Shown: in pieces, positions 1 through 5,867 of the stretch
How positions within the stretch are numbered: the first letter of the stretch is position 1
Layout: each line of letters opens with the position of its first letter
NCBI GenBank assembly: GCA_039649115.1
Contig: JBBWZQ010000366.1
Coordinates: 1 to 5,867, forward strand
Direction: 5' to 3'
From: DATEJJ01 sp039649115
Lineage (GTDB): Bacteria; Actinomycetota; Actinomycetes; Mycobacteriales; Micromonosporaceae
Length of the DNA: 5,867 bases
The notes under the pieces: model-generated
What the model was told of the DNA's origin: nothing
Databases searched by the model: none
What the model saw: only the letters and a program-made list of their open reading frames with translations
Position numbers and translations under genes: made by a program

Positions 1-2909
1 TCCAGATCCAGGTGTCCGGCGACGGCGCCACGTGGACGAGCGTCTACGCGACCACCACCGGTACGGGTGGCACGCAGACGCTGACCGTCGCCGGCAGCGG
101 GCGCTACGTCCGCGTGTACGGCACCGCCCGGGCCACTCAGTACGGCTACTCCCTGTGGGAGTTCCAGGTGTACGGCACGCTGGGCAGCACCTGCGGTACG
201 GGCAACGCGGCGCTGGGCCGGCCGGCCACCGCGTCCGCCACGGAGAATGCCGGTACCCCCGCCTCGGCCGCGGTGGACGGCGACACCGGCACCCGGTGGT
301 CCTCGACGTTCAGCGACCCGCAGTGGATACAGGTCGACCTCGGCAGCTCCCAGCAGATCTGCCAGGCGGTACTGACCTGGGAAGCCGCGTACGCGACCGG
401 CTTCCAGATCCAGGTCTCCCCCGACGCGGTCGCCTGGACCACCATCTACAGCACCACCACCGGCACCGGCGGCACGCAGACGCTCACCGTCGCCGGCACC
501 GGCCGGTACGTGCGCGTCTACGGCACCGCACGCGCCACCCAGTGGGGGTACTCACTGTGGGAGCTCGCCGTGCAGGTCGTGGGCGGCGCCACCGGCAGCC
601 CGAGCCCGACCCCGACCGGCGGGACCGGCTGCCCGTGGGTGGGCTCCACCGCGCCCATCGCGACCCGGGTGTCCCAGGTGCTCGCCCGGATGACGCTGGA
701 CCAGAAGATCTCCATCCTGCACGGCAACGGCGCCTCCTCCCCCTACATCGGCAACCTGACCGGCATCCCTTCGCTGTGCATCCCGAATCTGGGCCTGCAG
801 GACGGGCCCGGCGGCGTCGGCGACGGCATGGGCGGCGTCACCCAGATGCCTTCCGCGGTCACCTCGGCGGCCACCTTCGACACCGCGCTGGAGCAGCAGT
901 ACGGCGCGGCGATCGGCGCCGAATTCGCCGGCAAGGGCGCCAATGTGGCGCTCGGGCCGACCCTGAACATCGTGCGCGACCCGCGCTGGGGCCGGGCGTT
1001 CGAGACGTTCAGCGAAGACCCGTACCTGACCGGCCAGATGGCCGCCGCCGACATCATGGGCATCCAGAGCCAGGGCGTGATGGCACAGGCCAAGCACGCG
1101 GCCGTCTACAACCAGGAGACCAACCGCAACAGCCCGGCCGACAACGCCATCGTGGACACCCGGACCCTGCAGGAGATCTACCTGCCCGGCTTCCAGGCGG
1201 CCGTCACCCAGGGCGCCACCGCGTCGGTGATGTGCGCGTACAGCACGGTCAACGGGGTGTACGCCTGCCAGCACCCGTACCTGCTGAACACCGCTCTGTA
1301 CCAGCAGGCGGGCTTCGGCGGCTTTGTCACCAGTGACTGGGGTGGCGCGCACTCCACAGTGGAATCCGCCAACGGCGGCATGACCATGGAGATGCCCAAC
1401 GGATACTTCTACGCCGACTTCCTCAGGCAGGCGGTCACCAACGGCCAGGTGAGCCAGTCCACCGTGGACACCATGGTGAGCAGGGTGCTCACCCAGATGT
1501 TCGCCTTCGGCCTGTTCGACAGGGCGCCCAGCGGTTCACCGGGTGCGACGGTCAGCACCGCGGCACACGTCGCCGTTGCCAGGCAGGGCGCCGAGGAGGG
1601 CACGGTACTGCTGAAGAACAACGGCGTGCTGCCGCTGTCCACCGCGTCCATCCACTCCATCGCGGTACTGGGTGCCGACGGCGGCGCGGCGGTGCAGAGC
1701 GTCGGCGGCGGCAGCGCGATCGCGACCAGCTCCGGTACGGTGTGGCCGCTGACCGGCATCCAGAACCGGGTCGCCGGCACCGGCGTCACCGTGCAGTACA
1801 ACGACGGCAGCAACATCTCGTCGGCCACCAGCCTGGCGCAGACCTCGGATGTGGCGATCGTGTTCGCCAGCAACAACTACGGCAACGAGGGCAGCGACCA
1901 GCCCACCATCGACCTGCCCGGTACGCAGAACCAGCTGATCAGCTCGGTGGCCGCGGCGAACCCGCGCACCATCGTGGTGCTGCACACCAACTCGGCGACC
2001 ACCATGCCGTGGCTGAACCAGGCGGCCGCCGTGTTCGAGGGCTTCTACCCGGGCCAGCAGGTCGGTACGGCCATCGCCGAGCTGCTCTTCGGCGACGTGA
2101 ACCCGTCCGGCAAGCTGCCCGTCACGTTCCCGAACAGCCTCGCCGACGTGCCGGCACACACCGCGGCGCAGTGGCCGGGCGCCAACAGCCAGGTGCAGTA
2201 CTCCGAAGGGCTCAAGGTCGGCTACCGGTGGTACGACGCGCAGAACGTCGCGCCGCTGTTCCCCTTCGGGTACGGGCTGTCCTACACCACGTTCGCGTTC
2301 AGCAACCTGTCGGTGGGGGCGCTGTCCGGCGGCAACTCGTCGGTCAGCGCCACGGTGACCAACACCGGCTCCCGCGCCGGTACCGAGGTGGCGCAGCTGT
2401 ACGTCGGCGACCCCTCCTCGACCGGCGAACCGGTTCACCAACTGCGCAACTTCAAGCGGGTGACGCTGAACCCGGGACAGGCCACCACGGTCGCGTTCAC
2501 GGTCTCCACGCACGACCTGGCGCACTGGGACAGCACCGCCAACGCGTGGACGACCACCGCCGGCTCGTACCAGATCCTCGTGGGTGACTCCTCCCGCAAC
2601 CTGCCGCTGTCAGCCGCGCTCACCGTGGCCACCACCACGAGCGCCGCCACCGTCGCCGGCGGCACCCTGACCGTGCCCAACCCGCACGGCATGAGCAGCC
2701 CGACTGGCGCGGCGGTCAGCTGGACCTTCGCCCCCGCCGCGGCGGGCGTGACATACAGCGCCGCCGGCCTGCCCGCCGGGCTGTCCATCAGCGGCACCGG
2801 GGTCATCTCCGGCGCCGCCACCGGCCGGGGCACCAGCACCGTCACGGTGACCGCGCACGACACCACCGGCGCCACCGGCAGCGCCACCTTCGTGTGGACT
2901 GTCGCATGA
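1..2909 (+). CDS. Secreted modular GH3 beta-glucosidase-like enzyme with F5/8C (CBM32-like) modules, 5'-truncated
   Basis: Residues are numbered from the first complete codon (base 3); 968 are visible. The frame is open to the window edge and begins inside a domain, so the start and presumed signal peptide are outside. Domains: end of an F5/8 type C module (1-57), a complete second module (about 64-193), a Ser/Pro/Thr linker (about 196-209), GH3 N-terminal domain (about 213-510), GH3 C-terminal domain (about 535-757), Fn3-like domain (about 790-873) and a putative Ig (He_PIG-like) domain (about 883-968). GH3 hallmarks are LQDGP (D267), RDPRWGR (325-331), the substrate-binding KH pair (K364, H365), nucleophile D445 in VTSDWGG and probable acid/base E629 in GNEGSD. 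C411 and C422 fit the disulfide common in secreted GH3 enzymes. The MEMP motif favours a beta-glucosidase over a xylosidase type. The family performs retaining hydrolysis of beta-glycosides; the exact substrate is not readable. Extracellular location is inferred from the adhesive modules and linker. Confidence 0.93.
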   Translation, partial: QIQVSGDGATWTSVYATTTGTGGTQTLTVAGSGRYVRVYGTARATQYGYSLWEFQVYGTLGSTCGTGNAALGRPATASATENAGTPASAAVDGDTGTRWSSTFSDPQWIQVDLGSSQQICQAVLTWEAAYATGFQIQVSPDAVAWTTIYSTTTGTGGTQTLTVAGTGRYVRVYGTARATQWGYSLWELAVQVVGGATGSPSPTPTGGTGCPWVGSTAPIATRVSQVLARMTLDQKISILHGNGASSPYIGNLTGIPSLCIPNLGLQDGPGGVGDGMGGVTQMPSAVTSAATFDTALEQQYGAAIGAEFAGKGANVALGPTLNIVRDPRWGRAFETFSEDPYLTGQMAAADIMGIQSQGVMAQAKHAAVYNQETNRNSPADNAIVDTRTLQEIYLPGFQAAVTQGATASVMCAYSTVNGVYACQHPYLLNTALYQQAGFGGFVTSDWGGAHSTVESANGGMTMEMPNGYFYADFLRQAVTNGQVSQSTVDTMVSRVLTQMFAFGLFDRAPSGSPGATVSTAAHVAVARQGAEEGTVLLKNNGVLPLSTASIHSIAVLGADGGAAVQSVGGGSAIATSSGTVWPLTGIQNRVAGTGVTVQYNDGSNISSATSLAQTSDVAIVFASNNYGNEGSDQPTIDLPGTQNQLISSVAAANPRTIVVLHTNSATTMPWLNQAAAVFEGFYPGQQVGTAIAELLFGDVNPSGKLPVTFPNSLADVPAHTAAQWPGANSQVQYSEGLKVGYRWYDAQNVAPLFPFGYGLSYTTFAFSNLSVGALSGGNSSVSATVTNTGSRAGTEVAQLYVGDPSSTGEPVHQLRNFKRVTLNPGQATTVAFTVSTHDLAHWDSTANAWTTTAGSYQILVGDSSRNLPLSAALTVATTTSAATVAGGTLTVPNPHGMSSPTGAAVSWTFAPAAAGVTYSAAGLPAGLSISGTGVISGAATGRGTSTVTVTAHDTTGATGSATFVWTVA
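3..563 (+). repeat. Tandem intragenic duplication encoding two F5/8C modules
   Basis: Bases 3-161 match bases 405-563 at a constant offset of 402 bases (134 codons), with long identical runs such as the stretch beginning ggcacgcagacgct at 69 and 471. Differences are largely at third codon positions. The copies encode the second half of the carbohydrate-binding module, including the shared motifs GTGGTQTLTVAG, RYVRVYGTARATQ and GYSLWE. Only the last part of copy 1 is in the window, so further copies may lie upstream. Confidence 0.9.
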
Positions 2910-2933
2910 GGACGGACACCGGCCCGGGATGGC

Positions 2934-3477
2934 TCAGCGCGGGGGCGCGAGCAGGATGTCGACGACATCGCGAAGCGGGCCGATCAGATCGTCGGATGTC
3001 GCGTCGCGCAAGGGCTGCAGACCAACGGCGGATCGTAGGACAGCGACGCCGACGCCCAGCGCGACCACGAGTTCCGCTCTCAACAGGCGTTCGCCGTCGT
3101 CCTGCGCCCGCCGCGTGCCCGAGGCTTCGAGCACCCGTCGGCTGAAGTCCTGCAACGCCTGCCTGCGCAGGCTGTCCACCCGCTCGTCGCCGGAGACGCG
3201 CAACAACATCAGCACCGGGTGCTCGCCGGATTCCGGCCAGGCGCCGGCCGACAACTGGTGGCTGAGGGCGCTTGATGAGTGCGAGGTTGACCCCGACGTC
3301 CGCCGCGACGTCGCGCAGCGTCGTGCGGTCGTACCCGAGGCGGATGAACCGGCTGCGCGCGGCCTGCAGGAGCGCTTGACGCGTCGCTGCCGCGTCCCGC
3401 CGCCGGCGACCCCCGGCCGGCTGTCCGGCGGTACCCGGATCCGCGGCGTCGTCCGGCGACCCGCCTGGGGAAGACAA
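2934..3477 (-). pseudogene. TetR/AcrR-family transcriptional regulator, inactivated by out-of-frame internal deletion
   Basis: The minus strand from a TTG at 3477 encodes a basic leader and then a typical TetR helix-turn-helix: ATRQALLQAARSRF, LGYDRTTLRDVAADVG, VNLALIKR, ending near 3268. Family members continue with a Tyr-Phe-x-(S/N)-K core and the first ligand-domain helices. Here the frame turns into Pro/Arg-rich sequence unlike the family. From about 3265 to 2934 a different minus frame encodes a convincing TetR C-terminus (EHPVLMLLRVSGDERVDSLR, then LGVGVAVLRSAVGLQPL and a final DDLIGPLRDVVDILL helix) ending in TGA. Only about 14 residues separate LIKR from EHPVL, against roughly 50 in homologues as I recall them. 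The best reading is loss of some 100-120 bases, not a multiple of three. The original frame stays open to 2842, so a 211-residue chimera could be called intact. A TAG lies in frame just upstream of the TTG, so the start cannot be much earlier. The gene is divergent from the methyltransferase and convergent with the GH3 gene, 24 bases away; no convincing hairpin terminator lies in that gap. Confidence 0.8.
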
Positions 3478-3499
3478 CCTTTCTACCCGGTCCTATGCT
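3471..3499 (+). promoter_or_regulatory. Possible sigma70-type promoter for the methyltransferase unit
   Basis: AAGACA (3471-3476) matches four of six bases of TTGACA. After a 17-base spacer, TATGCT (3494-3499) resembles TATAAT. Transcription would start near 3505-3507, giving a very short leader containing the ribosome binding site. The -35 box overlaps the start codon of the divergent regulator remnant. This is a pattern match by eye only. Confidence 0.35.
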
Positions 3500-3508
3500 C
3501 TTACCTCT

Positions 3509-3514
3509 GGGAGG
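3509..3514 (+). promoter_or_regulatory. Shine-Dalgarno GGGAGG that fixes the methyltransferase start
   Basis: GGGAGG sits four bases before the ATG at 3519. An in-frame ATG at 3495 has no such site, would overlap the putative -10 box, and would add a TTA leucine codon, which is rare in actinomycetes. The site is the right arm of a small inverted repeat, ACCTC-TGG-GAGGT (3503-3515). Confidence 0.75.
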
Positions 3515-3518
3515 TGCG

Positions 3519-4241
3519 ATGTCCTCGAACATCGAAGGTACGCAGACCGGAACGGGAGATCTGGCCGGGTCGAAGCTGACCAGCTTGTACGAGCGGCGAT
3601 TCAGCCAGGAGGAGCTGGCCGCCAAGCGTGCGCTCTGGAATGCCCTGTGCCGCGGGTTTTTCGACCGGTACATAGGGACTGAGGACACGGTCCTCGACCT
3701 GGCCGCCGGCAGATGCGAGTTCATCAATGCCTGCCAGGGGAGGCAGAAGATCGCCGTCGACCTCAATCCCGAGGTCAAGCGGTGGGTCCATGCCGCCAGC
3801 GCGATCGTGGCCCGCAGCGACAACCTCATCGGCGTGGACGACGACTCGGTCGATGTGGTTTTCACCTCGAACTTCTTCGAGCATCTGGCCAGCAAGGCCG
3901 AACTGCTCGACACCCTCGCCGAGTGCTGGCGGGTGCTGCGGCCCGACGGTCGCCTGCTGGTGCTGATGCCCAACCTGCGGTATGTGAAAGGCCGCTATTG
4001 GGACTATTTCGACCACCAGTTGCCGCTCACCCACCTGAGCCTGGTGGAGGGGCTGCGGATGGCCGGGTTCGAGCCGATGCGGGTCATTCCGCGCTTCCTG
4101 CCGTACACCGTGAAGGGTTTTCGGATCAAGATCCGGCCGGTTCTCGTGCACGCGTACCTCCGGCTACCAGTCGTGTGGCCGTTGCTCGGCGGCCAGATGT
4201 TCGTGGTCGCCCGCAAACACAGCGACCCGTTCGACGCGTGA
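3519..4241 (+). CDS. Class I SAM-dependent methyltransferase, probably for a surface glycan or lipid
   Basis: 240 residues, full length for a small class I methyltransferase. The SAM-binding motif I is at 57-68 (TVLDLAAGRCEF), with a relaxed glycine pattern in which only G64 of the usual three glycines remains; I recall related 'DLGxGxCEFIN' proteins. Motif II is AVDLNPE (79-85), where D81 should bind the SAM ribose. FTSNFFEHL (115-123) and LRPDGRLLVLMPN (140-152) are the typical post-II and strand-5 motifs. The segment WDYFDHQLPLTHLSLVEGL (161-179) followed by GFE fits a family often found beside glycosyltransferases; that neighbourhood is recalled, not seen here. There is no signal peptide or clear membrane segment, although the tail (205-230) is hydrophobic and basic and might bind the membrane. 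The start is set by the Shine-Dalgarno at 3509. The stop overlaps or abuts the next gene, indicating one operon. The methyl acceptor cannot be inferred from the sequence. Confidence 0.88.
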   Translation: MSSNIEGTQTGTGDLAGSKLTSLYERRFSQEELAAKRALWNALCRGFFDRYIGTEDTVLDLAAGRCEFINACQGRQKIAVDLNPEVKRWVHAASAIVARSDNLIGVDDDSVDVVFTSNFFEHLASKAELLDTLAECWRVLRPDGRLLVLMPNLRYVKGRYWDYFDHQLPLTHLSLVEGLRMAGFEPMRVIPRFLPYTVKGFRIKIRPVLVHAYLRLPVVWPLLGGQMFVVARKHSDPFDA

Positions 4242-4251
4242 TCGCGACGAT

Positions 4252-4255
4252 GGAG
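4252..4255 (+). promoter_or_regulatory. Shine-Dalgarno GGAG favouring the GTG start at 4262
   Basis: GGAG lies six bases before the GTG at 4262. The two earlier in-frame starts, GTG 4238 (overlapping the methyltransferase stop as GTGA) and ATG 4250, have no purine-rich site at the right distance. The choice among the three changes the protein by at most eight residues at the N-terminus. Confidence 0.5.
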
Positions 4256-4261
4256 CCTGCG

Positions 4262-5851
4262 GTGACCGAGCCGGTCACCCGTAGTGGGCTCGCCCGCCGG
4301 TTGCTGCTCGGTGGTCTGGTGGCGCTCGCGGCTCTGTTTCTCTTCCTCGGGTATCTGCGCATGGCCCGGGTGTATCCCACGAACTCCGACGGGGCCAGCG
4401 TCGCCCTGCAGGCGTGGGAGATGTTGCACGGCAACGTGTTGCTGCGCGGCTGGACGGTGGCGGACGTGTCGTTCTACACCACGGACATGGTGCAGCTCGC
4501 CGGGCTGGAGTGGCTGCTGGGTCTGTCGGCCGAGGCCGTACACGTGGGCGCGGCCCTGACGTACACGCTGCTGGTCCTCGCGGCCGCGCTCGTGGCCAGG
4601 GGGCGGGCGCGCGGCCCGGAAGCGGTGCTGCGGATGGGCGTGGCGGTCGTGCTGCTGCTGGCCCCGGCTCCCGGCTTCGGCTACCTGACCTTGCTCAGCG
4701 GGCCCGACCACACCGGAACCGCACTGCCCGTACTCGCCGCCTGGTGGCTGGTGGAACGCGCCGTGGCGCGCCGGTTCGTGCCCGTCGTGGTCGCGCTGCT
4801 GTTGGCGTGGGCGCAGGTCGGCGACGCGTTGATCGCGGTCATCGGAGCCCTGCCGCTGGCGGTCGTCGCGGGCTGGCGCCTGCTGCGCGCCGCGCCGGCC
4901 GGTACGCGGTGGCGGCGGCGGCTTCTCGGAGTGGACGGGCGACTCCTGTTGGCGGCTGTGGTGTCGGTGCCGCTGGCCGCCGGGTTCGTCGGCGCGGTAC
5001 GCGCCGCGGGCGGCATGGTCGGGACGCCGGCCGCCCTCGAGCTCAGCCCGTTGTCCGATCTGTGGTCTCGCGCGGCGGCCACCGCCCGGGGCGTGCTGGT
5101 CGTCTACGGCGGGTACCTGCCGGAGCGGCACGGGACACTGTCTGTCGCCCTGGGCGTCGTACACCTGGTCGCGCTGCCGCTGGTGGTTGTCGCACTCGGC
5201 GTCGCGCTGTTCCGGCTGATGCGCCACCGGTCGACCGCAGGCGACGACCGGGTCACGCCGCTGCTGGCCGTCGGGATCGCCGCCAACCTCGCCGCCTACC
5301 TGCTCTCCACCCTACCGGCGGATCTGCACGGTGGCCGCGAGATCGTGGCGGTGCTGCCGCTGGGGGCGGCGCTCACCGGCCGGGTGGTAGGCCCCTGGCT
5401 GCGAGCGAACCGACCGGGCCGCCTCGCCCTGGCCATCCTCGTACCAGTCGCGTGTCTCAGTTTCGCCGCGCAGGCGGTGACCGCGAACGGAGCGGCGGGC
5501 AGCGCCGTCGGATCGCTGGAGGCGAGTTGGCTGTCGCCGCGCGGCTACACCTACGGCCTGGGCACATACTGGACCGCGAACAGCGTCACGCTCGCGTCCC
5601 ACGGCCGGGTGCGGGTGGTGCCCGTCGCCGGCATGGACAGTTACCGGGCCCACCACTACGAGTCGCGCGACGACTGGTACGACCCGGCGCGACACGACGC
5701 CCGCTTCCTCCTCCTGGACACGACCGCACCCGTCGACATGGCAAAGATCACGGCGCAGTTCGGCCCGCCGGTCATCACCCAGCGCTTCGGTCCGAGACGA
5801 CTTCTCCTGATCTACGACCACAACATCCTCACCGACCTACCCAGCAGCTGA
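4262..5851 (+). CDS. Polytopic membrane protein, GT-C glycosyltransferase-like, function unknown
   Basis: 529 residues from GTG 4262 (537 if GTG 4238 is used). A basic N-terminus (RSGLARR) leads into a first membrane segment at about 14-33. A polar loop then carries NSDGASVALQAWEMLHGN (41-58), LRGWTVADVSFYTTD (61-75) and further aromatic residues. More hydrophobic segments lie near 96-112, 121-140, 153-168, 171-185, 186-205, 227-247, 293-317, 333-350, 358-376 and 387-407, giving about ten or eleven passes. The Asp-bearing loop after helix 1 resembles the catalytic loop of GT-C enzymes that use polyprenyl-phosphate sugars. That is an analogy of architecture, not a proven match. A soluble tail of about 120 residues (410-529) contains YGLGTYWTANSVTL and DDWYDPARHDARFLLLD and probably lies outside the cell. 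I recognise the overall pattern as a recurring actinobacterial hypothetical protein. Its position directly after the methyltransferase suggests a shared role in modifying a surface polymer or glycolipid, which is inference. The gene is complete; 16 non-coding bases follow. Confidence 0.85.
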   Translation: MTEPVTRSGLARRLLLGGLVALAALFLFLGYLRMARVYPTNSDGASVALQAWEMLHGNVLLRGWTVADVSFYTTDMVQLAGLEWLLGLSAEAVHVGAALTYTLLVLAAALVARGRARGPEAVLRMGVAVVLLLAPAPGFGYLTLLSGPDHTGTALPVLAAWWLVERAVARRFVPVVVALLLAWAQVGDALIAVIGALPLAVVAGWRLLRAAPAGTRWRRRLLGVDGRLLLAAVVSVPLAAGFVGAVRAAGGMVGTPAALELSPLSDLWSRAAATARGVLVVYGGYLPERHGTLSVALGVVHLVALPLVVVALGVALFRLMRHRSTAGDDRVTPLLAVGIAANLAAYLLSTLPADLHGGREIVAVLPLGAALTGRVVGPWLRANRPGRLALAILVPVACLSFAAQAVTANGAAGSAVGSLEASWLSPRGYTYGLGTYWTANSVTLASHGRVRVVPVAGMDSYRAHHYESRDDWYDPARHDARFLLLDTTAPVDMAKITAQFGPPVITQRFGPRRLLLIYDHNILTDLPSS

Positions 5852-5867
5852 GCCAGGTTTCCGCCTC

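Noticed and set aside
1536..2525. Long antisense frame opposite the GH3 catalytic region, and similar long frames at 552-1352 and 4004-5227
   Set aside because: These are typical GC-rich shadows: Arg/Gly/Ala/His-rich translations, no recognisable domain, and opposite well-supported genes.
12..2909. GH3 gene starting at GTG 12
   Set aside because: The frame is open upstream to base 3, and the residues before the GTG (Gln-Ile-Gln) match the same point in the second module (405-413). This is an internal codon of a gene that begins before the window.
2910..2933. Bidirectional terminator between the convergent GH3 gene and the TetR remnant
   Set aside because: The 24-base gap has only a short CCCGGG-type palindrome and no stem long enough or T-run to support a terminator.
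2842..3477. Intact 211-residue TetR regulator overlapping the GH3 3' end by 68 bases
   Set aside because: Only the first 70 or so residues look like TetR. The remainder is Arg/Pro/Gly-rich shadow sequence, while the real C-terminus is in another frame and ends at 2934.
3495..3518. Methyltransferase start at ATG 3495
   Set aside because: There is no ribosome binding site, it overlaps the putative -10 box, and it includes a rare TTA codon. ATG 3519 has GGGAGG at proper spacing.
2934..3579. Plus-strand frames inside the TetR remnant (2894-3145 and 2929-3579) as small genes
   Set aside because: Their translations are low-complexity and Arg/Ser/Pro-rich with no family resemblance, and the minus strand carries clear TetR sequence.
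3713..5851. A 712-residue reading frame running through the end of the methyltransferase
   Set aside because: The first 175 or so codons are an out-of-frame, Arg-rich shadow of the methyltransferase. Membrane-protein character begins only after 4238-4262.

Overview
The window looks like chromosomal DNA from a high-GC actinomycete. Coding is strongly G/C-biased at third positions, start codons are GTG/TTG-rich, and there is a large secreted multi-domain glycosidase with a Ser/Pro/Thr linker. No genus can be assigned from what is visible.

Region 1 (1-2909, + strand) is the 3' part of a large gene for a modular glycoside hydrolase family 3 enzyme. From N to C it shows the end of one F5/8 type C (discoidin/CBM32-like) module, a second complete copy, a Pro-rich linker, GH3 N- and C-terminal catalytic domains with the expected nucleophile and acid/base motifs, an Fn3-like domain and a final putative Ig-type (He_PIG-like) domain. 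The true start and signal peptide lie upstream of the window. The GTG at position 12 is inside the gene.

Region 2 (2934-3477, - strand, convergent with the GH3 gene) is a broken TetR-family regulator. A good DNA-binding N-terminus and a good ligand-domain C-terminus lie in different frames, with a few dozen residues missing between them. This points to an out-of-frame internal deletion rather than a single-base error.

Region 3 (3471-5851, + strand, divergent from the regulator) is a two-gene unit. It has a possible -35/-10 promoter and a strong Shine-Dalgarno, then a class I SAM-dependent methyltransferase (3519-4241). A polytopic membrane protein follows (about 4262-5851). It has about ten hydrophobic segments, an SDGA-type first outer loop and a soluble C-terminal tail, and looks like a GT-C-type glycosyltransferase relative of unknown function. 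The two genes overlap or nearly touch, so they are probably co-transcribed and may act in cell-surface glycan or glycolipid metabolism. That role is inference.

I found no RNA gene, CRISPR array, insertion sequence or recognisable defence system. Apart from the broken regulator the window looks ordinary. The least characterised item is the methyltransferase/membrane-protein pair.
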